This document shows positions 54,452 through 64,000 of a stretch of 64,000 nt of DNA, piece by piece. The notes below the pieces were generated by a model that saw only the letters and a program-made list of their open reading frames with translations, searched no databases and was not told the DNA's origin. Within the stretch, counting starts at the first letter, position 1. Each line of letters starts with the position of its first letter. The translations under genes and the position numbers were made by a program. The DNA is from Ditylenchus dipsaci (taxonomy: Eukaryota; Nematoda; Chromadorea; Rhabditida; Anguinidae). The DNA is taken from assembly GCA_004194705.1 (NCBI GenBank), contig SADC01000205.1:92749-156748 (forward strand), read 5' to 3'.

Positions 54452-57400
54452 ATGGAGAATATAACGACAGCATTTTCTTTGCTACAGCCTATTCCTTCTT
54501 CATCTCCGTTGTTGGCTAATTCTAATTCAGTGGGTATGGACATGATCACAGATTTGGAGACTACCACTATTACAGTTCAATCTAATAATGGTGTTCCTGA
54601 GCGAAACTTCACAGATACTGTTAGTTTTGGTTGTTTTATAATAAAGTGGCCATACGTAGTTGACCAACAAATTTTTCGACCTTTATATGCACAAAGATTT
54701 GCGAAATGTGAATTTGCGTGGTATCACTGTGATTATGTCAATAATGCTTTTAAAATTTTTTGCTTCAATTTTAAATTTTTATTACATTATTTATCATAAT
54801 ACAAATCAATGTTGTATGCTGAATGGTTCAAATAGCCATGAAAGTCGGCTAATTGGACCGAACTGGCAATGTCAAGCAACATTGGATCGACTGGTGTTCA
54901 ATATTTTGAAAAAAAATGCTTTTTTTTTCGGTTATCCCGACCACACCCAATATTTTGTTTATAAATTTATCGTATGATATAAATGATTCATACGTGAAAG
55001 AAATAATTAATTCTTAAAAATTTCGGAAAAGCAATAACCATAAAAAATACTTCGTTTTTTGGGGATCTCAGGCGCCGTAGTAAATCTTCGATGTACAGTC
55101 AAACCTCTATATAACGGCCCCCCCCCTAAAAGTTCGTTCCCACCTTGGGTCCGACACTTTTTTAGCTCGATTTTCAAAGCTTTTTTTGAATTCTGTTTTG
55201 ACAGTCTGGTCGCAAATATCGCAAGGATTCCGATTTTGCCGATCGTTTTTCAATATTTGAATAATTTTACTTTTAAAAAATATAAAACCTCTATATAACG
55301 GCCCTCTAATTTTTTTAGAGGGCCGTTATATAGAGGTTTGACTGTATTATATAAAAGTTTGAATACTGGTTACTATGCGTTTGGGCCCGACCGCATTTGG
55401 GCCCCCGCATTTGGGCCCCGCATTCGGGCATCCCGCATTTGGACCGCCGCATTTGGGCACCCGCATTTGGGCCCCCGCATTTGGGCCCCGCATTTGGGCC
55501 GCCGCGTTTGGACTCCCGCATTTAGGCCCCGCATTTAGGCCCCAATTCAAAATTTTTTATATCCTTGGCAAATCCTCAGTAAATTCATTTTATCCTCGGT
55601 AAATTCATATTACGGTAAATATTTCCTGCAATAAGCATATCCTCAGGTGAATTAATCCTCGAAATTTCTGAGGTCACAGGTTCGAATCCTGCTGGTTGCG
55701 AGATAACTTTTCTTCTTGACCATTTATTAATGTGAAAAATTTTTTTTCAAAAGATTAGTAAACTTTAGGCTAAGTACGAAACCACTTGTATTCAGCGTTA
55801 AAGGGTATGAAAGGGTAAGGAAACCGCTAGTGTCCACCCTGGAAGAGCATACCTCTATTTGCATACCTCTAATAAAACTTTAGTCTTCTACTTAAAAATA
55901 TGTGCTAAAGATGATTTGACAATTACGGAAAAGTGATTTATCAACAATAACGCCAGCACCTAGTAAGGTAGTGCTCCAATTGCCTGGAGGTTGCTATAAC
56001 CATTAAATTAAGGAAATACGTGACTATTAGGTAGCTCCCAAATAATTAGGTAAAATCAGGTACCCCTACTTAAATAGCCCCATCTCAGCGCTATCGCTTG
56101 ACTAATAGTACCTTGACAACTTAATTTCACCTTTTGGATGCTTTGGATACCAGAGTTTCTTAGTGCGAAAGGACCAATTATCAAAACTTTGTTCAATCCT
56201 TTACGAACATGAGTAATAATAGCCCGCGAAGTGCAGCGAAATAAATAAGACAATAAAATTTAGAGTAATTTCAATTTAGAATATAAAAATATTGTATTTT
56301 CGAATTGGGGCCAAATGCGGGGGCCCAAATGCGGTGGGGCCCAAATGCGTGTCAACTTAAATACTGGGTGGGGTCAGGATGTCCAAAAAGAACCGAACAA
56401 ATGTTTAACGAAAACGAAAATAATCCGAAAATGTTATTTACAAAATTATGGTGGTCCCACGCGAACTCAAATTTCGCAAATTGTTGAGCATGTCAAATTT
56501 CATGATCCTTTAAATGGCCATAACCTTTGTCTTAAATAGAATTCCCCCACAGTTTTCCAAATATCTTATGGCACTCTTACAAATTCTGTGTCAAGCGATT
56601 ACAATGAAATTCCTTGAGATTCTTAAATCTAAAAGAATTTGTAAATAATTTCAACAATAGTCATTCGCAAATACACGTCTTTTCGAAACATCCGAAAATG
56701 CCCGATTCAGATTCCTAGACGTGTTTGCATGTCGCAGTGGATAAGCTTTCCAGTCATAAATATCAGATTTACAATTTTCACTATAAAAATGTGAGTACAG
56801 GTCAAAGGAAAGTCCAGATTGTTCTTCACGAAAACAATACCTTAGGTAATTTTTGAATAACAGTGTTATAAAAAGCAACGAAAGTGTTATTCTTCAAACT
56901 AAAAATGAATACAAATGTGCAGAATTTGATGCTCTATCTTCTGGCACAGCCGTTTTTCGACAACGTAACGTTTATAAAAATTTTAAGCCTTTTTCGTGAA
57001 AAACACCGATTTTTCGAATAAAAAGCAGCAAAAACACAATTATCGGATTTTCGAATTCCCGCAAAGACCTTATATCGGCCTTTTTTGAACATTTTGAAAA
57101 TCCGTGAGATATTTTCTAAAATTTAAAAATAAATCTTTGCCGCCATTCCATTGTACCACCCCCACCAATGAAATGTATGATCAAATTATTATTTTTTGCT
57201 TAATATTTTACCTTTTTCGTTTCGTATTTTCATGCATGATGCACCTAATTACACCTCATCACAAACTAGAATCACAGAGCTACCTGATAATGTTATTGCT
57301 TTTGAAAAAAGTTGAGAAAATTAACAGAAAAGGGCGAAACAAAAATTTGCGGAAAATTCCGACTTTTTGCGGCAAATTTCCAATTTGCCCTTTTGCTCAA

Positions 57401-60086
57401 ATTAGAGATTCTCAAATTGAAACTTTTTTAAAATAATATTAAAAATTTCAGTTAGAAATTCTCATTTACACAATTTGTCTGTGTGTTGGAGGTCCACTCA
57501 ACTTGCTCTCGTTCAGAAAACTACTAAGTAATTTTAATAAACGTGGTGGTAAAATTTCGTCTTCCAAAAGCGGGGCTCAAATCACTTTGTTAAAGCTCAA
57601 CTTAAATGTGGCTGTAAGTAGTATTTTTGGTCAAACACCCTTTTAGTTATCAATTTTTAAGGATCTCATTACAATGTTTGTGTACACTCTTTCTCAAATT
57701 ATTTGGATGATTACATATCAGGTTAGACTCGATTTTTCTAATTTAGATGACCAAATTATTTCATTTTTAGTGGTATGCAGGAGATCTATTGTGTCGGATA
57801 TGCAAATTTTTCATAGTAAATTTATCGAAAATTTGATTTAGCATTATAGAAACTACATTGATATCAAAATTTTCAGCTTTTGGCTTCTATTTAAATTCCT
57901 TTGTGGTTGCATGTTTTGCCATTGACCGTGCAGTAGGCACTCGTCATCTGAAGTAAGTTTTCAATAAATATTTTGGAATTTGGAAACTTACAAATTGGAA
58001 CTTTATCGGTTGTAATAGTGTACACATTGCAAAATGAATTTCAAATAATGCCTTTGCTGTCCCTCTTTAAAAAAAAAGTAGTATTTTGGTCAAACACTCT
58101 TTTAAATATCAATTTTTAAGGATTTGCAGCTCCTAGCAAGCTTCCCCCAATTTTCTAAAGAAATATACAAGTGGGGTGAAATTAGCCAAAATTCAAGTTT
58201 AGAATCGTCATTCGTCCCCTAAACGGATCAATATGCTCTCAAATATTCGCATAAAACCCAGCGTTTGGCTGTAAAACAGCACACATGTCGTACCCTGACA
58301 AAATCCCTTGATCGATATACAAAGTGTACCCCAAAAATTTTAAGATTGCAAAAGGCCGGAGCTTGATGTAGGAGTAGTTATATGACTCGATCCTTTAAAG
58401 TATACATTTTGTTTGGTGTATAATGTCGAAAACATGATTTTTTATTTGTCTCCACTATAGATCCACATAACAGGACCACAGAACAACCAACCGAAGGGGT
58501 GAATTGGCGAGCAAAAATGTGGTTTTTTGACGTTATATACCAAGAAAAATGTATACTCGAGAAAAATCGATAAAAAACAACATGTAAAAATTTTACTTTT
58601 ACAAATGGTCGTTTGGGTTTGTCAGAAATTCTAAGAAGCCCCTGTAGTTGCACCAAATAAATCTGTTTAGCACAATAAATGCAACTCAAGATGCTTATTT
58701 ACGGGTTCGCAGAATGCTTTTCTGTGCATGGATATTTGCCTTCATTCTAAGTCTGCCCCAATCCTTTATTTTTCGAGTGGTTGAACCGCCGGGAATGGTC
58801 GACTTCAAACAATGGTCAGTTTGGTGTTCAGAAATTATCGAAATTTTTAACCGGAAATATATTGTAGTACACCGGTTTGGACCATCATCGGTTTCGAAAT
58901 TGATCTCAAAATTAGTTCGTTGGCAGCAACTGGTCAGTTGACTGAAACAGAGAGATGGAGGTTGATCCAAGAGTTCCAGAATGTGCTTAACTGGGAGAGA
59001 ATATAGTAAGTATTGTTTAATTTGAGTTTGGAATATTTTAACTAACACAATTTCAGCAATATTGCCCACCTACTATTTGTGTTTTGGATTCCGACTCTAG
59101 TCATAATAACCAGCTATGCTTCCATATTGTGTATACTCAGCTCTTTCTCGGTTCCAAAACGCATACGAGCCAGTAAGTCTCACTTTTTAGTGTTACCTTT
59201 TTAAGCCTCAGCTGGGTCTAATAATGTTTTCGGCTCTACTTTGATATTACTAAAATGAGACATCTTAATTCTCGTTCGAATTTCAGTGGTACCCGCCTTT
59301 CAAAATATTCCCATCGGCGGCGAGCATGCCCCTTAAAAAAATTGAAAAATGGTGAAATGTCCAAATTATTTACGACACCTTGCAATGTTCAATTTTAACC
59401 CAAATTCAGTCTTTTCATCAGTTTCCTACCGCTCTTATTTTCAGATGTCAGTTTTCGAAATGCCAATCGGCTCTCTCTGACTACAACCACCCAAAGCTCC
59501 ACCAAACCCTTATTCAATGGAGAGAAACAAATGGAGCCCAGGTTCACCAGCATGGACAGGAGTCATAATGGCAATATGACGAATGAGCAAAAGTCTTGTT
59601 CACCGGAAGACCAAAGTCCAGCCGATTTCTCGGAAGAAAAAAACGAGTAAGTCGATTCATTAGACAACCCATAAATTCTTTATTTCTCAATGTTTTAGCT
59701 TTTTTCAATCCAATGGGCACGTCGAAGGTCCCAACGGAATTATTCGTGTGAAATCCTCGTCTCTGAAGACTCAAAGGAAACAATCACATGCATTTCTCGA
59801 AAGCAAAAATTCGTTTGAAAAGTGGGGCAAGAGGATTAGTTTGTGCAGTCTAAGTCTCACTCCTAACAGACCCTTGGTGGTAGATGCAGATCCTGGACTA
59901 GGCGACAAGCCCAAGAGTAATGGCAGAGAACACAGGAGCATTGGAAGTGCCACACTTGTTGGGCCTATTGCAATGCAAACCATTTTAAAGGCTCGTCAGG
60001 TAAAAAAAATTAGTTTTGATTAGAAAATTAATATAATTTTTCGATATTTTAAGAAAACCAAACGTCAAGCGGCTTTGATTTTGCTG
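54452..60086 (+). CDS. GnRH/AKH/corazonin-type GPCR (partial, TM6-TM7 off window)
   Basis: Class A neuropeptide receptor of the plasma membrane. Exons: 54452-54619 (N-terminus with NIT and NFT glycosylation sites), 57452-57613 (TM1, FRKLLSNFNKR, start of TM2 LKLNLNVA), 57662-57721 (DLITMFVYTLSQIIWMITYQ), 57771-57815 (WYAGDLLCRICKFF with the TM3 Cys), about 57877-57952 (FGFYLNSFVVACFAIDRAV, DR of the DRY box), 58671-about 58818 (TM4, ending VDFKQW), 58938-59005, 59057-59172 (TM5 LLFVFWIPTLVIITSYASIL), 59445-59646, 59699-59999 and 60054-60086. The last three give an unusually long third intracellular loop and then ARQKTKRQAALILL, the TM6 entry. Exon 4/5 phases differ by one and about three residues seem missing. 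TM6-7 were not found up to 64000. Subfamily assignment rests on CK..FGFY..SF, LPQS and FKQ. An AG lies 11 nt before the ATG. Confidence 0.82.
55096..55344. mobile_element. pogo-like MITE in GPCR intron 1, TA flanks
   Basis: CAGTCAAACCTCTATATAAC and its complement are the ends; TA at 55094-55095 and 55345-55346. The body is nearly the same as the left half of 30396-30823, including CGTTCCCACCTTGGGTCCGA and TATCGCAAGGATTCCGATTT. Confidence 0.85.
55377..56352. mobile_element. Foldback with GCATTTGGGCCCC arrays, GPCR intron 1
   Basis: Left array 55377-55545 has about ten units of CCGCATTTGGGCCC with one-base changes; right array 56306-56350 has three inverted GGGCCCAAATGCGG units. The interior carries a box-B-like CACAGGTTCGAATCCTGCTG (55676-55695) and the right part of the GCGCAGGGG core (ATACCAGAGTTTCTTAGTGC, 56149-56168). 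Open frames here (FGPPHLG or GGPNAG runs) are repeat translations. Confidence 0.8.
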
Positions 60087-60112
60087 GTCAGTTGTTTTTC
60101 AATATTGTTTTT

Positions 60113-60245
60113 ACTGTAGTTAACTCTCTATAAAAGGCTCTCCCCTTTTATAGCCAAAACTGTTGTATATTTATAACTGTTTTCGGATTTATCCTGTTCT
60201 AGCCAAAACTGATTATAGCCATAACTTGCTAGGCACCATTACAGT
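60113..60245. mobile_element. pogo-like MITE fragment
   Basis: Left CTGTAGTTAACTCTCTATAA and right GGCACCATTACAG-like end; several TAGCCAAAACTG/TATAGCC units between. It immediately follows the GPCR TM6 donor. Confidence 0.4.
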
Positions 60246-60465
60246 ATTTCCTCTAATTGCCGCCCAGAGCGGAAGTAGAAGCATGCAATTTTTTCAAACT
60301 TCAAGTATTTCAAAACTCGTGTTTTAATTTACTGTTTGAGCTGTGTAAAAAGTGCCTGTCAGATTTTTGAAATTCCACGCAGGCACTTTTTGGATAGCTC
60401 AAACAGTAAATAAAAACAACCACTTGAAGTTAGGGGCGGCAATTAGAAGAAAATACGGTATTTTG
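60240..60465. mobile_element. TACCGTA-type palindromic element
   Basis: TACAGTATTTCCTCTAATTG / CAATTAGAAGAAAATACGGTA are the ends; arms share TTACTGTTTGAGCTGTG / complement and AGTGCCTG / CAGGCACT. GCCGCCC beside the left end mirrors GGGGCGGC beside the right end. Confidence 0.7.
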
Positions 60466-61186
60466 ACGCTACTGTTATATACCCCCCTCCTAATCGACTT
60501 TTTCTGGGAGTGTCTAAAAACCATTTTTATACAACAATTTTGCCATAAAAGGACCAGAAAAGCAGTTTTAAAGGAATTATGGGCTGTATTGGGAGGGAAG
60601 GGAATATTACAAGGGCCACTTTTTGGCTGCTTTACCATGTTTTTCAACTCGGGCCGTGGCAAAAATAGACTCTATATGCATTTTATGATCAAGTGTACTT
60701 CTCGGAATCATGTCTAAGGTAAGTGAGTGCGCGCATCTCTAACTCTCAAGCCCCTGCGCCCCCTTCGGGGCGCAGGGGGCTTGGGGGCTTGGAGTTGAGA
60801 TGCGCACACCCACACACCTTAGACACAAATCACTCGAAAGTGACTCTGGATGCATGAAAAAGCATGCATACCAGAGTTTATTTATGCGGTAGGCCCCAGT
60901 ATTCAAAACTATGTTCAACATCTTTGTTTTTTCACCGTAGAGCATTTCCCCTCGCTTCACAAGGCCGAAAATTCCACAAATTCAGCCTAGCACCAAAGAA
61001 GTGCTAAGCTTAGGTGCAAACCCGCGGGGTCCACCACGCTGATCGGCTTGGTTCATTCAAAGCAGTTATACTTTTTCCTGCACCACAAGTTCCTGGGTTT
61101 GTAAGTGCCCTCAACGCTTAGAGAATAAATACTCTTAGGATCTTTTAATACTCTGTGGTTGTTATTATATTACAGTAGCGCCGGTA
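60466..61186. mobile_element. Element with GACGCTACTGTTATATA ends and GCGCAGGGG core
   Basis: Left GACGCTACTGTTATATACCC, right TATTATATTACAGTAGCGCC. The core (about 60640-60920) is the most symmetrical copy in the window, with CCCCTGCGCCCCCTTCGGGG at the centre and AAGGTAAGTGAGTGCGCGCA facing ATGCGCACACCCACACACCTT. Confidence 0.7.
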
Positions 61187-61321
61187 TTTTTTTATATAAT
61201 TAGTTCATTACATGTTTGTATACGTCGAAAAATATTTCTGACTGACATTACTGTTTCATAAATAATTAGTTAGATCTGCAGTTTTGTCTTCATTCTCATA
61301 AGGACATCTTTTGTTAAAAAA

Positions 61322-61388
61322 GGGCTGATACTAGGAAGATTCGAACTAGCGAGCTCGGTTATGTGTATATGAAGCACTACACCAACCC
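61322..61388 (-). other. tRNA-like sequence, shortened
   Basis: On the minus strand GGGTTGG at the 5' end and TCAGCCC at the 3' end pair over seven positions (two G-U). GTGT/ACAC could be a D-stem, and AGTTCGAATC is a box-B match. There is no room for a normal anticodon arm. Probably a SINE head or degenerate tRNA. Confidence 0.5.
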
Positions 61389-61389
61389 T

Positions 61390-62780
61390 TCTCTTTTCAG
61401 AATAGTTCAGAAACCACTCAAGATTGCCTGAAAGCCAAAAATAACTGGTTTTCGGGTGTAGGTATAGAATGACCGTTACCAATCTCAAAATTATAATTTT
61501 CAACCAATTATAAACACGTTTTCGAACAAAGGAAAACTGTAGCAAAGTATTATTACATATAAGAAAAAAACACGGCGTTTCGGTCATTTCACCGTGCACA
61601 GCCTTTTTGGTGGACAAAAACTCGATTTTTATCTTTATGACCTTATGCTACTTTGGTCGGTTTCCTTCTTGGAAAAATGCTAATTTTTCGAGTTGACTGT
61701 GAAAATTTCGAGTTTTGGCGCGTTTTTGATTTTTTTTCGAAATTTTGAAAAAAATTTTTTTTTCAAAGGGTCAAAAGTCAAAATTTTTCTTATAATTTTT
61801 CGAGTGTTAAGAGCCGGTGCACGCCTTTGGAATACCAGCTACAAAATGGTTCATAACTTTTATATTTGATTATAGGTGGAAAATAAAAAGTGTATAGTGA
61901 CAAACTTTATAAACATGGTAAAAATTGCCTAAAATTGACTGCGAAAAATTAGGTGCTTTTTCAAAAAAGGCAATTTATGGCGCCAAAATAACCTTTTTGT
62001 TCATAACATTTTTTTTTATTTTAAAGCGCATGAAAAACGCGGCAATTTGATAAATTAATTCTCGATTAGTCATAAATTGAAATCAGAGATATTGCCTCCC
62101 GAACTTAGGCCAAAATTTAAAAGTGGACTATTTTCAGCTGATTTGAAGGGTTCGAGGGCTCTTTTATGGCTGTTTTTGCAATGCTTTATACTCTAACCCA
62201 TTTTTTTCTGAAAGCGCAGTAACTGAGCTGCAAAATGAGCTATTGTGTGTATGAATGTCATAACAAAAAACATAGCCTGACTCAAAAGAAGTTTGAAATT
62301 TCTGTAATTTTGAGGTAGGCTAAATTTGCTGACTTTGGGTGTACTTTTGTCGTTTTCTCGAAACGGAAAAGGTTTTATTTATACACACTTAACACGATTT
62401 GATAGCTAAGGAGTTTGCCTGTAAAAATAAAGTAATACTGACTACGTGACCAGTCAGAAAATCGGCTGCAGGCCTAATTTTACCTAAAATTCAATAATTT
62501 TAGGCTAAAATCTAGGCAAAATTTTAAAACTTTCAAAGTCATTTTTACCTTTCTTACACTGACTTTTTTGCCAATTTTATTGCAGGCTATCTCCGATAGC
62601 CCCCATCAGTTTTTCAAGAGCTACAAAATGAGCATAAATTTGAAAAATTGAGGCTTGATGAAAATCGAGTACAGCCATGGTTTTGGTTTGAACACAGGAT
62701 TTTCAGTCAATTTAAGCCTATTTGAATTAATATCAATTGGTCTCGAACGGAATTCAAAAAATATTACTACATTCATAAAC
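61390..62780. other. AT-rich noncoding stretch in presumed GPCR intron
   Basis: Only short frames. No TM6/TM7 coding (CWxPY or NPxxY-like) was found on the plus strand. No clear inverted repeats. Confidence 0.4.
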
Positions 62781-62799
62781 AAATGATGATATTGTATGA

Positions 62800-63540
62800 A
62801 AAATCATGCCAGGAAAGGGTTTGTTAAGACCAAAATAGCGATTTCTCATGCCAATGTCCCAAAACTCAGGTGTATACCACCTGACCAGCTTGATGGCCTG
62901 AAAAATAACATTTTGTTATAAATTAAAAAAAACATCCTATCATATGTAAAATCGTGCTAGGAATTCCGTTTGTCGAGACCAAATTCCATATTTTACTCAC
63001 CAAAACCCAATACCTGGGTTAGATACCACCTGACCAGTGAATATCCAGCTGGATGGCCTGAAAAATAAAATTTCATTAAAATTGAAACAAACCATCCTAT
63101 CATATGCAAAATCGTGCCAGAAATCGGGTTTGTTAAGATTGAAGTGCGATTTTCACACCAAAAACAGACCGGGCTGGGTCCCACCTGACCAGCTGGATGG
63201 CCTGAAAATAAGATTTTCTTATAAATTTGAAAAACCATCCTATCATATGTGAATATCGTGTGAGGTATTTGGTTTGTCAAAACATAAACACGATTTTACC
63301 CACCAAAACCTTGAACCTGAAACTGCTTACCACCTGATCGCGTGGATCTAGCTGGATCCTGAAAAATAACATTTTTCGAAAATCAAAAAAACATCCTATC
63401 CTATCATATGTAAAATCGTGTGATAAAAATTGGTTGTTAGACAAAAACTACGATTTTACCCACCAAAACCTTAATTCCTGGGCTGGGTATCACCTGACTG
63501 GGGTGATATCCAGCTGGACGGCCTGAAAAATCGAGTTGTG
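62800..63540. repeat. About 150-bp tandem array, five copies
   Basis: Units contain CACCTGACCAGCTGGATGGC, CTGAAAAATAA, ATCCTATCATATGTAAAATC and TTTTACCCACCAAAACC, at about 62880, 63029, 63184, 63331 and 63495. Copies differ substantially. The 95-residue minus-strand frame is a translation of two units. Confidence 0.8.
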
Positions 63541-64000
63541 GTACCGGCCATGGTCTACCGAAGGTCAAGGGCCACTGAAACCTCCAAGGCCCGCGAAGCG
63601 GCAGGTACCGGCCATAGTCCACCGCAGTTCAAGAGAACCGAGGGCCTCCAAGGGCCGCGAAGCGGCCAAGTACCGGCCATAGTCTAATGAAGGTCAAGGG
63701 AACGAGGGCCTCAAGGGCTCCAAGGGCGCAGAGCGACCAGGTACGGGCCATGGTCAACCGGAGGTCAAAGGGCACCGAGAACCTTCAAGGGCCGCGAAGC
63801 GGCCAGGTACCGGGCCATAGTCACCGCAGTTCAAGAGAAACCGAGGCCTCCAAGGGCAGCAGAGCGACCAGGTGCGGGCCATGGTCAACCGAGGTCAGGG
63901 CACGAGAGCCTCCAAGGGCCTCCAAGGGCCGCGAACGACCAGGTACCGGGCATGGTCTACCGAAGGACAAGGGCACCGAGGACCTCCAGGGCCTCTAAGG
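63540..64000. repeat. GC-rich about 66-bp tandem array, open at window end
   Basis: Seven units of the type GGTACCGGCCATGGTCTACC ... CTCCAAGGGCCGCGAAGCGG, very different in base composition from the rest of the window. The 103-residue frame is repeat translation. The array continues past 64000. Confidence 0.85.

Noticed and set aside
55338..55602. Glycine/proline-rich proteins in several frames
   Set aside because: Translations of the GCATTTGGGCCCC array, open on both strands.
63687..63998. 103-residue basic protein
   Set aside because: It is a translation of the GC-rich satellite.

Overview
The window is animal nuclear DNA, most likely from a nematode that is not a close Caenorhabditis relative. 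It is AT-rich. Genes are split by GT...AG introns whose acceptors end in T-rich stretches plus CAG or TAG. The HRD1 protein read here resembles C. elegans SEL-11 more than the vertebrate protein (for example SRRAINAMN before the RING, and CIICREEMTV at its start). From memory, C. elegans also keeps syntaxin-5 (F55A11.2) beside sel-11 (F55A11.3); that synteny should be checked. All exon models were built by hand from reading frame, splice sites and remembered protein families.

Genes, left to right. At 409-881 (minus) is the 5' part of an MCFD2-like EF-hand secretory protein, including a 20-nt exon. At 2460-2685, 3433-3587 and 5600-6124 (plus) are coding-looking exons I cannot name. At 12515-15041 (plus) is a complete nine-exon syntaxin-5. 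At 15803-31390 (plus) is a complete thirteen-exon HRD1/synoviolin ERAD ubiquitin ligase with one 8.2-kb intron. At 54452-60086 (plus, running off the right end) is a GnRH/AKH/corazonin-type GPCR read up to the start of TM6. MCFD2, syntaxin-5 and HRD1 all act in the ER/early secretory pathway.

The rest is dominated by inverted-repeat (foldback) DNA. At least ten elements have arms made of short tandem repeats (about 14-72 bp units), each family with its own unit, facing each other across an interior. Several interiors hold cargo: a multi-exon Ulp1/SENP-type cysteine protease (39779-40354), a broken PIF/Harbinger transposase start (7345-7604), tRNA-like box A/box B pieces, and a palindromic 'GCGCAGGGG' core that recurs in many unrelated arms. 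Other repeat groups are pogo/Tigger-like MITEs with CAGTC..CTCGATATAA-type ends and TA target sites, elements ending in TACCGTA, a family ending in CAGGG(T/C)TGCCA, and a mariner deletion derivative with ~123-bp terminal repeats.

The HRD1 introns (18600-26823 and 28123-30979) are stacks of nested foldbacks. From 32 kb to 54 kb I see almost no host coding sequence: it holds MITEs, hairpins, the Ulp1 element, and a 7.8-kb AT-rich interval bounded by an inverted duplication (44247-44893 / 52668-53275). The right end (62800-64000) is two tandem arrays, the last GC-rich and open-ended.
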